From positions 186,001 to 250,000 of the forward strand of contig CAVAMJ010000002.1 in assembly GCA_963589785.1 (NCBI GenBank): DNA of 64,000 bases, in the 5' to 3' direction. The stretch comes from SIG603 sp963589785 (GTDB taxonomy: Bacteria; Bacillota; Clostridia; Oscillospirales; Acutalibacteraceae). Under the pieces are notes generated by a model. That model saw only the letters and a list, made by a program, of their open reading frames with translations, searched no databases and was not told where the DNA came from. Positions 44,983-53,067 of the stretch are shown piece after piece. Position 1 is the first letter of the stretch, and each line of letters opens with the position of its first letter. The position numbers and the translations under genes were made by a program.

Positions 44983-45005
44983 AATAAAGTAAAGATTACT
45001 TTATT
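44983..45005. promoter_or_regulatory. Palindromic operator between sugar operon and lacI-type gene
   Basis: Perfect 10-bp arms AATAAAGTAA and TTACTTTATT around a 3-bp centre, in the 129-bp divergent region. A further direct half TTTTACTTTATT follows. LacI-family sites usually have a central CG, so this AT-only site is unusual, but its place suggests control of both directions. Confidence 0.6.
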
Positions 45006-45036
45006 TTTACTTTATTTTTCTCTTTGAGGTTCAATT

Positions 45037-46050
45037 ATGGCAATAACGGCAAAGGAATTGGCAAAAAAACTCCACCTTTCTCAAACTGCGGTTTCAATGG
45101 CTCTCAACAACAAGCAAGGGGTCAGCACGGCTACAAAACAGCTTGTCATTAAAACAGCCGAGGAATACGGCTTTGATTTCACGAAGCTTAAGCATAAGGT
45201 CAAGGAAGACGGCACGGTCTATATGATTTTCTATAAGGCGCACAACGCGATACTTTCCTACACTCCGATTTTTAATGAGCTGTACGAGGGCGCAAAGGCG
45301 GAGCTTTCGCCGCTGGGGTTTTCTGTGCGTGTCATTCAGTTCTCCGAGAGGAGCGATAAGCTTGAAGACCTCTTCGCCGATCTTCGTGGCGGCAAATGCT
45401 CGGGAATAATCCTTGTGGGGACTGAAATATCCGCAAGCGCATGCAAGGAATTTGTTAATCTCGGATTTCCGCTTGTACTTCTCGACAGCTATTTCGAGTC
45501 GCTCGATGTCACAAGCGTAGGAATAAACAATTCCCGTGGAGCATATACAGCTACGGACTACCTCATAAATCTGACGGGAACTCAGCCGGGCTACCTCAAA
45601 AGCAGCTACCGCATACCGAATTTTGCGGCACGACAGCAAGGATATTTTGCCGCAATAAAGGAAAACGGAATGTCCCGTTCACGCTCGATTGTGCATCTTC
45701 TCTCCCCTGAAATCGAGGACGCCATGGCGGATATGCTTGATATTATCGACGAGGGCGGCGAGCTTGCCAAATGCTATTTTGCCGACAACGATATCCTTGC
45801 AATCGGTGCGATTAAAGCGTTCAAATTAAGGGGCTTTAAAATTCCGGAAGATATTGCGATAATCGGCTTTGACAATATAACAGAGGGCAGAATAATCGAG
45901 CCCGCCCTCACAACAATGGATGTTCCGAGAAAATATATCGGCAGAACGGCGGCAAAAATGCTTGTCGATATAATCGATATGAAAAGTATTCATCCGCAAA
46001 AGGTAGAAATTTCCACAAGCATGATTAAGCGCTTGTCCCACTCAAGATAA
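45037..46050 (+). CDS. LacI-family transcriptional regulator
   Basis: 337 residues. N-terminal helix-turn-helix TAKELAKKLHLSQTAVSMALNN and periplasmic-binding-like sensor domain ending with FDNITEGRIIEPALTTMDVP. It probably senses the sugar handled by the divergent isomerase operon. The variant of the hinge helix (KLKHKVKEDGTVYM, instead of the usual Leu-Ala hinge) and the atypical operator go together. Confidence 0.9.
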   Translation: MAITAKELAKKLHLSQTAVSMALNNKQGVSTATKQLVIKTAEEYGFDFTKLKHKVKEDGTVYMIFYKAHNAILSYTPIFNELYEGAKAELSPLGFSVRVIQFSERSDKLEDLFADLRGGKCSGIILVGTEISASACKEFVNLGFPLVLLDSYFESLDVTSVGINNSRGAYTATDYLINLTGTQPGYLKSSYRIPNFAARQQGYFAAIKENGMSRSRSIVHLLSPEIEDAMADMLDIIDEGGELAKCYFADNDILAIGAIKAFKLRGFKIPEDIAIIGFDNITEGRIIEPALTTMDVPRKYIGRTAAKMLVDIIDMKSIHPQKVEISTSMIKRLSHSR

Positions 46051-46051
46051 C

Positions 46052-46087
46052 AAAAAAGCAAGGTGATTTTTACCACCTTGCTTTTCT
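46052..46087. terminator. Bidirectional terminator
   Basis: Stem AAGCAAGGTG/CACCTTGCTT between convergent genes with A-run and T-run on the two sides. Confidence 0.85.
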
Positions 46088-46091
46088 TCTT

Positions 46092-46421
46092 TCACTTAAT
46101 TTCTATAAAGCTTTTGTCTGTTTCAGCAAATTCGTCCGAGACAAATCTCTCTACCTTCATGTGAAGATCGTATTTTTCACGAAGCTTCATAATCTCACCC
46201 ATAACGGGCAAAGAATGATGAATATCGAGCGCCGCTTGGTCTCGCCATGAATCGATGAGAAGTACGGTTTCTTCGTCCTCAAGCGGAGTGAAATATTCGT
46301 ATCTAAGGTTTCCGTCCTCTTCTCTTATCGTCTTGACAATGCCGCTGTTTGTCATTTCCTCTGCGAATTTTCTCGCACTGCCGTTCTCTCCGGTGTAATA
46401 GATATTTACAGTAATTGCCAT
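46092..46421 (-). CDS. Antibiotic-biosynthesis-monooxygenase (ABM) domain protein
   Basis: 109 residues with the ABM/dimeric alpha-beta barrel pattern (EEMTNSGIVKTIREEDGNLRYEYF, LLIDSWRDQAALDIHHSLPVM). Such proteins act as small oxygenases, haem-handling or quinone-stress proteins. The His in HHSLP is where the family has a conserved one. ATG at 46421 has AAGGTG 6 nt upstream. Last gene after two small Cys-rich genes. Confidence 0.75.
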   Translation of the reverse strand: MAITVNIYYTGENGSARKFAEEMTNSGIVKTIREEDGNLRYEYFTPLEDEETVLLIDSWRDQAALDIHHSLPVMGEIMKLREKYDLHMKVERFVSDEFAETDKSFIEIK

Positions 46422-46439
46422 AATCCTCACCTTTTTATT

Positions 46440-46634
46440 TTATCTATAGTCGGTCATAACCTCGAAAAGCTCTCTTTTTCCGCTGATGTAGTCGTCAAAT
46501 GCTATCTCGGGGTCTTTGCCGCCAAAAACCTTGCACATTCCGCACATATCGCAGTCTCCGATGCATTTATAAGCTTGCCTTATGAAAGCTCTGCGCTCGT
46601 CCTCGCTTGATTTTTCGATTTCAGGTGCTCTCAT
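46440..46634 (-). CDS. Small Cys-cluster protein, copy 2
   Basis: 64 residues, with CIGDCDMCGMC (C-x3-C-x2-C-x2-C) followed by a Gly pair (VFGG), then an acidic C-terminal part (ISGKRELFEVMTDYR). The adjacent upstream gene has the same Cys spacing and a similar tail, so they look like a tandem duplication. The ATG at 46634 comes 1 bp after the stop of the first copy; a longer in-frame reading would run through that gene. Metal or Fe-S binding is likely, function unknown. Confidence 0.65.
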   Translation of the reverse strand: MRAPEIEKSSEDERRAFIRQAYKCIGDCDMCGMCKVFGGKDPEIAFDDYISGKRELFEVMTDYR

Positions 46635-46635
46635 A

Positions 46636-46860
46636 TCAGTGAACCATTCCGCTGTTAGCGATATACTCTGCGTTGATTTCGGAAAGTTCCTTTTCGCCGT
46701 TGATGTAAGGAGCATAGAAATTATCGACAATTCCGCCGCCGATGTTATCACAGCCGTTGCAGAAATCGCACGCTCCGCCACAGCGGCTGAGTCCGTCCTG
46801 AACAATTTTAATGCGCTCTTCCCTAGTGGTATCCTTTATAAGAAGACTTTTAAATTTCAT
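46636..46860 (-). CDS. Small Cys-cluster protein, copy 1
   Basis: 74 residues with CGGACDFCNGC (C-x3-C-x2-C-x2-C), a following Gly triplet and the tail INGEKELSEINAEYIANSG, parallel to ISGKRELFEVMTDY of the next gene. Four closely spaced Cys could hold a zinc ion or an Fe-S cluster. First gene of a three-gene unit ending with the ABM protein. I do not recognise a named family. Confidence 0.65.
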   Translation of the reverse strand: MKFKSLLIKDTTREERIKIVQDGLSRCGGACDFCNGCDNIGGGIVDNFYAPYINGEKELSEINAEYIANSGMVH

Positions 46861-46994
46861 GCTCTCATCCTTTCTTGAAGTCGGTTTAGCTTTGAATAAA
46901 GGAACAAATATCCTTTAATCAAATAATAATACAAGAGAGAAAATTCGTCAATAAAAGCCTATTATTTCACTGTGAAATAATCAAAATGCAGAAA

Positions 46995-47605
46995 TTTAAA
47001 CACAAGAGTTTTTGCTTCGCTTTTTTCAAAAAGCGAACGGGGTCTAAGGGGCAGAGCCCCTTAAGTAATTAATAATGCATAATTAATAATTAGTGTGTAC
47101 GAAAAAACAGAGCGAAGCGATAAAAAGAAGATAGGCTTATGAGGGAAACCAAAAGCACAAAGTGCTTTTAGGAAGCGAAGCGACCGTAGTTGACCAAATA
47201 AGCCGAACTATTTACTCTAAATTAAATATCGAACAGAAACTTGTTCAATCGAGCAGAAATAAAGAACACTCTTTTTTACATTATTTATTTGATTGTCGAT
47301 ATTTTTCCGAGTATATAAAATACGGCACGGAAAATGTCCGTCTGTGACGTATTTTCCGTGCCTATCTTTTTTACTGTTTGTTCTTGATTTATCTTGGAGA
47401 GGATAATCCGCAAAAGAAAATGCCCGTCTGCGAATGTTTCACATTCTTGACGTATTTTCTTTTTGCTATCTCTTTTTTAATCGGCACTTCGTGCCTCTTT
47501 ACTTTGTTATTTCTCTACTGCTTCGCTTCTCTTTCGTGGGCTCCGCCCACACCCGTTCGCTTTTTGTAAAAAGCGAAACCAAAAACTTTTGTGTTTTTTC
47601 GTACT
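46995..47605. repeat. Mosaic intergenic hairpin repeat block
   Basis: No gene seen from 46861 to 47605. Contents: an inverted copy of the 'ttcgc...gcgaa' module (47001-47065) with the variant GGGGCAGAGCCCC hairpin, an ATTAATT tract, an inverted copy of the 'gcgaccgtag' module (47137-47205), a deleted copy of the 'gtctg' hairpin (47321-47365), a full one (47406-47466), and a forward GTGGGC/GCCCAC plus 'ttcgc' module (47535-47600). Confidence 0.8.
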
Positions 47606-48490
47606 TTATTTTCTTTTTGCGCTTTTATATTCGTTTACAAAAGCCCTCGCCAATTTATCATCGCTTTGATAATAAATACCGTAGTCAACATTTCTTGTAC
47701 CGCTAATCGGTATAATCTTCACGTTTTCGCTTTTGTCTATTAAGAACTCCGGTATTAGAAATTCAGGCAAAAGTGCTACTCCGTAGCCGCTTTTTGCAAG
47801 AAGTATGCTCTCCTGCGTATTCTCGGCGACTATATGCTCGTGGTCTTGAGAATGAAGCGTCAAAAGCTCCTGAAATCTGTTTCCTTTTCTGAAATTCACC
47901 CACCGTGGCGAAATTACAATCAGTGTTTCGTCTGCTATATCTCTGAACGCTATCTCGTCTTTCTCTGCCAGGCGGTGCCCTTTATTTACAAGCGCATAGG
48001 AAGCCGTGGTCTCGAGTATCTCAAATCTTCCCTCGTCGCTCATGCCGCTTGTGCATATGACAAAATCAAGCTGTTGATTTTCATATAGATTTTTCAGCGT
48101 GAAAAAATCATCAGTCACTATTCTCGGCTTTACATAGGGATATTTCTTTCTAAATTCAGTGAGTGCCGTTTCCAAAAGTCCGAATTCGTGCTCATTGAGC
48201 ATACCGATAGCGAAGACAACTCGCTCCTTGTCCGCTCCGTTTTGAAGCTGAAGAGTCGCCTCATTCATTCGGTCTAATATATCCTTTGCACGGTAATAGA
48301 ACTTCTGACCGTCCTCCGTGAGGCGCACAACCCTCGAGGTTCTGTAAAATAGCTTTGCGCCTAATTCCTCTTCGAGACTCTTTATGTGATGCGTTACGGT
48401 TGGTACGGACAGATAAAGTGCCTGAGCCGCCTTTGTGAAGTTGAGTCTTTCCGCTACATATATAAAACATTCAAGCTGTTGAGAATTCAT
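47606..48490 (-). CDS. LysR-family transcriptional regulator
   Basis: 294 residues. N-terminal helix-turn-helix NFTKAAQALYLSVPTVTHHIKSLEEELGAKLFYRT and a periplasmic-like effector domain. Divergent from the MATE transporter gene, which it probably controls; a LysR-like inverted repeat lies between them at 48538-48558. The effector is unknown. Confidence 0.9.
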   Translation of the reverse strand: MNSQQLECFIYVAERLNFTKAAQALYLSVPTVTHHIKSLEEELGAKLFYRTSRVVRLTEDGQKFYYRAKDILDRMNEATLQLQNGADKERVVFAIGMLNEHEFGLLETALTEFRKKYPYVKPRIVTDDFFTLKNLYENQQLDFVICTSGMSDEGRFEILETTASYALVNKGHRLAEKDEIAFRDIADETLIVISPRWVNFRKGNRFQELLTLHSQDHEHIVAENTQESILLAKSGYGVALLPEFLIPEFLIDKSENVKIIPISGTRNVDYGIYYQSDDKLARAFVNEYKSAKRK

Positions 48491-48537
48491 TTTGCCACCC
48501 CCACTCTAATTTTAACAGGAAGAAGATTTAAAATCAA

Positions 48538-48558
48538 TCATTAGCTTTTATCTAATGA
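48538..48558. promoter_or_regulatory. Probable LysR operator
   Basis: Inverted repeat TCATTAG-N7-CTAATGA in the divergent region between the LysR regulator and the MATE gene. Size and placement fit a LysR recognition site with the T-N11-A core. Confidence 0.65.
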
Positions 48559-48645
48559 CGTTTATTTATTTATAATTCATTAATCCTATTAATTGTGTTA
48601 AACTTCAAATGTTATTAAGACATTACAATTTAAGGAGGAAAGAAC

Positions 48646-50001
48646 ATGGAAGATCAAAAAATGGGCACCATGCCCGTAAATAAGCTTCTTCTTAACATGG
48701 CAGGGCCTATGATACTCTCGATGATGGTCGGAGCCATGTACAACATAGTCGACAGTATATTCGTCAGCAATTTCAGCGAGGACGCACTCACCGCCGTTTC
48801 GCTTGCATTCCCTATTCAGAACATCATCGTTGCACTGGGAACAGGTGTCGGCGTTGGAATTAACGCACTTCTCTCGAGAGTGCTCGGCGAGAAGAACAGC
48901 GAGGCTGTAAATAAGACTGCGGGAAACGGAATTATTCTTGGTTTCTGCAGCTATTTCATTTTGCTTATCTTCGGAATTTTCGGCGTGCGTGCATTTTATA
49001 ACGTTCAGACAAGCAACGCTGAAATCTGCGAAATGGGCGTAGCGTACCTTACAATTATCTCGATTTTCTCATTCGGTCAGATTTTTCAGCTCGTTGTCGA
49101 AAAGCTTCTGCAGTCAACAGGCAGAACCGTCTACACCATGATAACCCAAGGCGTGGGTGCGATAGTTAATATCATACTCGATCCGATTTTGATTTTCGGC
49201 TACTTCGGTCTGCCGAAAATGGGAACAGCCGGTGCGGCAGTCGCCACGATTATCGGTCAGATTTTTGCTCTCATTCTCGGTATTATCTTCAACCTCAAGT
49301 ACAACAAGGAAATCTCGTTCTCGCCAAAATACCTCAAGCCTGAAATGTATTACATAAAGAACATTTTCAAGGTTGGAATTCCGGCGGGAATCACAATGCT
49401 CATAAGCTCCGTGATGTCGTTCGGTATAAATAAAATTCTTCTCTCGTTCTCCACAACGGCAACGGCTGTTTTCGGAGCATACTTCAAGCTTTATACCTTT
49501 GTTTCCATGGCGGCGTTCGGTCTTAACAGCGCACTTCTCTCGATAGTAGCGTTTAACCTCGGCACGGGCAAGCACGACAGAATTAAAGAATCCGTTAAGC
49601 TAAGCGGTATTTACTCTGCCGTTATCGGTGCAATCGGACTTGTGATTTTACAGGTCTTCCCGACTCAGATTATGGGCGCTTTCAATGCATCCGAGGAAAT
49701 GACTAACATGGGAATCGAGGCACTTAGAATTATCAGCCTCAACTTCATCTTTGCATGCGTTTCCATCATGGTCTGCTATGCACTCCAGGGACTTTCCGTC
49801 GGTATGCCGAGCATGGTTGTCTCTGCCGCAAGACAGGTCATTGTGCTTCTTCCGCTCGCCTACATCGGTGCTAAAGTAATGGGCGTTGCAGGAGTATGGG
49901 CGGCATTCCCCGTGACGGAGCTTGTCGTCATGGTTGGAAGCGTAATTTACCTCAAGAAGATAATGACAAAGCTTTTGGATAAGCCAAAGAAAACCGCTTA
50001 A
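48646..50001 (+). CDS. MATE-family multidrug/cation antiporter
   Basis: 451 residues, 12 membrane helices. Starts MPVNKLLLNMAGPMILSMMVGAMYNIVDSIFVS, the typical NorM/DinF opening with repeat in the second half (FKVGIPAGITMLISSVM). Exports drugs or toxic cations using Na+ or H+. Ribosome site AAGGAGG lies about 8 nt before the ATG. Monocistronic, ends at a strong terminator. Confidence 0.93.
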   Translation: MEDQKMGTMPVNKLLLNMAGPMILSMMVGAMYNIVDSIFVSNFSEDALTAVSLAFPIQNIIVALGTGVGVGINALLSRVLGEKNSEAVNKTAGNGIILGFCSYFILLIFGIFGVRAFYNVQTSNAEICEMGVAYLTIISIFSFGQIFQLVVEKLLQSTGRTVYTMITQGVGAIVNIILDPILIFGYFGLPKMGTAGAAVATIIGQIFALILGIIFNLKYNKEISFSPKYLKPEMYYIKNIFKVGIPAGITMLISSVMSFGINKILLSFSTTATAVFGAYFKLYTFVSMAAFGLNSALLSIVAFNLGTGKHDRIKESVKLSGIYSAVIGAIGLVILQVFPTQIMGAFNASEEMTNMGIEALRIISLNFIFACVSIMVCYALQGLSVGMPSMVVSAARQVIVLLPLAYIGAKVMGVAGVWAAFPVTELVVMVGSVIYLKKIMTKLLDKPKKTA

Positions 50002-50029
50002 ATTTAATCACAAGTAACCTCATCAATAA

Positions 50030-50066
50030 AAAACAGTCCGACTTTTTCACGGTCGGACTGTTTTTG
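50030..50066. terminator. Bidirectional terminator
   Basis: Stem AAACAGTCCGAC/GTCGGACTGTTT between the convergent MATE and GNAT genes. Confidence 0.9.
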
Positions 50067-50090
50067 TCTTTTTTAGAATATTCAATTTAC

Positions 50091-50495
50091 TTACATGAAA
50101 TTTTTTGTTTCCATTGCGCAGTAGTTCTCATACTCGACAAAGCCGTATCTTCTGTAGAACGGTTTTGTTTTAGGATCTGACGGCATGATTTTGACATAAA
50201 GCAAATCTCTGAATTCCTTCATGATGCGCTTCATAAGTTCGTCTCCGATGTGAAGTCCCTGATAATCGGGGTCAACCAAAAGATAGTGAATGAAAGCTAC
50301 CGTCTCTCCGTCGTCAAGTCCTCTGACTAGACCTACAAGCTTATCGCCGTCCCAAGCGGAAATTACGTGAGTAGAATTTTTCATCGCACGGGACAGCTTC
50401 TCAGGATACTTACCCGACTCCCAGTTAACAGAAAGGAAAAGTCTTTCAAGCTGTTTGGGCGAAATTTCCTTGATGTCCTTATACTCGATATTCAT
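50091..50495 (-). CDS. GNAT-family N-acetyltransferase
   Basis: 134 residues. Acetyl-CoA-binding segment LLVDPDYQGLHIGDELMKRIM (Q-x-x-G-x-G/A type) and GLVRGLDDGETVAFIHYLLV. ATG at 50495 is 6 nt after GGAGG; a TTG four codons earlier is not favoured. Acceptor unknown. Confidence 0.88.
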   Translation of the reverse strand: MNIEYKDIKEISPKQLERLFLSVNWESGKYPEKLSRAMKNSTHVISAWDGDKLVGLVRGLDDGETVAFIHYLLVDPDYQGLHIGDELMKRIMKEFRDLLYVKIMPSDPKTKPFYRRYGFVEYENYCAMETKNFM

Positions 50496-50677
50496 ATTTA
50501 CCTCCAACTGACTTCTTTCTTTTTATTTCTATTTCATTATCACACTGTAAGAATAAATCAATCGAATGTATTCGTCAATCGTACTTTTGTAAAATCCACG
50601 CTTTACACAAAAATTTAATCTGAAATACACAAAGACTTTACCGTTCAATTACAAAATCAGACTGAAGCTTAAAAATT

Positions 50678-51277
50678 TTAATCGAGAGTTGGATACATTT
50701 CTACTTCAAGGCTTTTTCCGGTGCGGTTCACTTTGATTTGCACTGGATTTTCCTCTGCCCAGACGGGGTCTAAGTCTGCTTTCTCTTTCCACTTCTGATA
50801 GAAGTCATACACATCGTCAAAGAGAAGCTTTTCAGCATCCTTTCTAGCGGCAATGGCGTCCTCGATATCATCGTACATTCCGAGAAAATACTGCTTTTTC
50901 TGAAAGACTATCTTAGCGAGATACTTTCCACGAACCAAATAAACGCCCTTGTGGCCCGTGGTGTTATCCGTAGGCACTTTCTTGCTTTTGAGGGCATCTA
51001 TGCTTGTTCCCGAAATGTGAGTGAGGAGCTTCTCGAGCTTTTTATCATGCTCCTTTTTCTGACATCCACAGCTCACCTGATTGCCGTATTTTAATGAATT
51101 ATACGAAGCGTCTGTCTCTTTGCCGCAGTCACATTTGCAGTGCCAAATGACAAATCCCTTTTTATCACGGTTATCAGTCGGATAAAGTGCGACAAGTCTG
51201 CCGAAACGCTTACCCGTTATGTCAACGGAATTTGTTCTTCTCTTTTTTACAGTCTTGACATCGACAATCTCATCCAT
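50678..51277 (-). CDS. AP2/ERF-like DNA-binding domain protein with zinc-ribbon
   Basis: 199 residues. First part has GKRFGRLVALYPT and the Cys set CKCDCGKE ... SCGC, a small metal-binding module; the second part TGHKGVYLVRGKYLAKIVFQ ... FLGMYDDIEDAIAARKDAE is the AP2 fold. Such bacterial AP2 proteins are common in phages and mobile elements. ATG at 51277 has AAGGAG about 8 nt upstream. It sits just beyond the terminator of the pilus operon; regulation of that operon is possible, not shown. Confidence 0.75.
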   Translation of the reverse strand: MDEIVDVKTVKKRRTNSVDITGKRFGRLVALYPTDNRDKKGFVIWHCKCDCGKETDASYNSLKYGNQVSCGCQKKEHDKKLEKLLTHISGTSIDALKSKKVPTDNTTGHKGVYLVRGKYLAKIVFQKKQYFLGMYDDIEDAIAARKDAEKLLFDDVYDFYQKWKEKADLDPVWAEENPVQIKVNRTGKSLEVEMYPTLD

Positions 51278-51301
51278 AGTACTTTCTCCTTTCACTGAAA
51301 T

Positions 51302-51345
51302 AAAAAACGAAAGCTTCGACGGTACGGAAGCACTGCGAAGCTTTC
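51302..51345 (-). terminator. Terminator of the pilus operon
   Basis: Minus-strand stem GAAAGCTTCG/CGAAGCTTTC with a GTTTTTT tail, after the last pilus gene. Confidence 0.85.
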
Positions 51346-51364
51346 AGCGGACATCCGCTAATGT

Positions 51365-52135
51365 TTATTTATTGTTTGTCGACTTCTTCTTTGTGAAAAT
51401 CAAAGCGACAACTGCTAATAAGCTCAAAGCAAAGATGACTGTGTAAAGCATCGGCTTAGCTGTATCACCTGTCTTAGGAGTATCCGACGGAACAGGAGTT
51501 GCTGTCGGAGCGGAAGTCGGAGCGACTGTAGGCTGTGTTGTTGGCTCTGTTGTCGGCTTAACGGTCGGCTCTGTGGTTGGAGTCGGAGTAGGCTCATCTG
51601 TCGGCTCTGCACTCGGTGTAGGTGTAGCAGTCGGAGTAGCTGTCGGAGTAGGTGTCGGCTCTGCCTCGTATGAATTTTCAAACTCTGCGGCGTCTACCTT
51701 TTCTGTGCCGTCGTTCGGATAAAGAACAGCTGTGGACTCAAGTCCGCCGTCCTCGGCATTTGTGATGTAAACTGTAAGAGTATAAAAACTGCTGTCGTAA
51801 GTGCACTTGTCGTTAGTTCCCTTTTCCTCGTTAATCGAGTAAGAATAAACTCCGACATGATTGTAAGTGATGCTTGGGAAAGATGTTCTCTCGTCGCCTG
51901 TGACGGTCAAAGCGTATTCATCGGACTGTGAGCCGCTCGGCATAGGATAAGAAGCATCATCGGCTTTCATAACTACCGTGTAGTCCTCTTTAGTCTCGGG
52001 AACTGCACCCGAAAGAGAGACTTTAACGGGAATGATTACCTCGGGGGTCTCTGTGGCAAAAGCACTCACGGAAGCTGACAGCAAAACTAATGCTGTGAGG
52101 GCGAGGCTAAAAATGCCGCTGATCGTTTTTTTCAT
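51365..52135 (-). CDS. Minor/basal pilin with FctA-type domain and sortase motif (FctB-like)
   Basis: 256 residues. Signal peptide (1-27), one Spy0128/FctA-type isopeptide domain (about 30-155; SITYNHVGVYSYSI, FYTLTVYI, AAEFENSY), a Pro-Thr linker (about 158-218), the sortase signal TPKTGDT, a membrane helix and a basic end (KKKSTNNK). The long Pro-rich linker and LPXTG-like signal suit a pilus base that is fixed to peptidoglycan, like streptococcal FctB. Last gene of the operon. Confidence 0.85.
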   Translation of the reverse strand: MKKTISGIFSLALTALVLLSASVSAFATETPEVIIPVKVSLSGAVPETKEDYTVVMKADDASYPMPSGSQSDEYALTVTGDERTSFPSITYNHVGVYSYSINEEKGTNDKCTYDSSFYTLTVYITNAEDGGLESTAVLYPNDGTEKVDAAEFENSYEAEPTPTPTATPTATPTPSAEPTDEPTPTPTTEPTVKPTTEPTTQPTVAPTSAPTATPVPSDTPKTGDTAKPMLYTVIFALSLLAVVALIFTKKKSTNNK

Positions 52136-52151
52136 AGTTTTTCCTCCTGAT

Positions 52152-52910
52152 TCACTGTTCGTTTGACTCCATAACAGCTAAAATTACAGTTCGCGCATCG
52201 GTGAACTCTGAGGAACAGGTGGAAAGTGCAAGCACCTTTGGTGACTCCGTCTGTTCCGCTTTTTTTATCGTCTCCTCTCTCACATAAAGACTATTGTCTT
52301 TGACATAAGAAAAAAGTCCGTTTATATCAGTCTGCCACTGCTCGGGGGTGAAAATATAGTCATCGCCCGAATTAACCAGCATGCAGGCAAAAATTTCTAA
52401 TTTATAACTCTTGTCGGGTAAGATAAGCGTGCCCGTAGAGTTTTGCTCGAAGAAGGTTTTATCTTCGTAAAGGTCAAGATCTCCGAACATTGCACTTTTC
52501 TCCATGTGGTGTCCGTAGAGAAGCGAATAATTATCGGAAAAATCCCTGTTGTTTCTTGTATCGAGGAAAATACTTCCCGACAAAGAAAACTCACCATACA
52601 CATCTTTGTTGATATAGGTTAGGTTCGAATCTCCATGAAGTACGGGATAATCGATTTTAGTATTATCAAGACTAACCCATGCGCAAACATCGGGATTGAT
52701 AGCTAAAAGCTCCTCAAACGACGCTTGCCCGTCCCCCTCGCTGACTGTCGGTTTTAATTTGAGCATATCCGCCTGTACATTAGTGGCGGCATAATAGATT
52801 TTTGAGTTATCCCAGAGTGCGTATGCGGCGTAAATTCCTGCCACACAAAGCAAAAGGACAACGAAAAGATTTACAATTTGATTTGCGGCTTTTAGAAAGA
52901 GTCTCGACAT
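52152..52910 (-). CDS. Class B sortase (pilus-associated)
   Basis: About 252 residues. N-terminal membrane helix (about 10-30), conserved YPVLHGDSNLTYINKDVYG, SGSIFLDTRNN, catalytic His in LLYGHHM, catalytic Cys in LALSTCSSEF and Arg in DARTVILAVM. Class B sortases build pili in streptococcal FCT islands (SrtC2). Start set at 52910; AAAGGA lies 12 nt upstream, and an ATG four codons earlier is almost on top of it. A strong hairpin lies between the pilin and this gene. Confidence 0.92.
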   Translation of the reverse strand: MSRLFLKAANQIVNLFVVLLLCVAGIYAAYALWDNSKIYYAATNVQADMLKLKPTVSEGDGQASFEELLAINPDVCAWVSLDNTKIDYPVLHGDSNLTYINKDVYGEFSLSGSIFLDTRNNRDFSDNYSLLYGHHMEKSAMFGDLDLYEDKTFFEQNSTGTLILPDKSYKLEIFACMLVNSGDDYIFTPEQWQTDINGLFSYVKDNSLYVREETIKKAEQTESPKVLALSTCSSEFTDARTVILAVMESNEQ

Positions 52911-52946
52911 TTTAAACCGCATTCCTTTCGTTTTTCTTTTGAGTAT

Positions 52947-52968
52947 GCTTGGGGCACAAGCCCCAAGC
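52947..52968 (-). other. Hairpin between pilin and sortase genes
   Basis: Perfect 9-bp stem GCTTGGGGC/GCCCCAAGC with a 4-nt loop and no T-run, in the 157-nt gap. May reduce sortase expression relative to pilin or protect the pilin mRNA. Confidence 0.55.
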
Positions 52969-53067
52969 ACTCAAGAGAGATTGAAAAAGTGTATTTGTTA
53001 AAATGTAAGCACATGACTCACATTTAACTAATTAAGTTATTTGCTTAAGTTTTGCTAAAAGCTTAAC

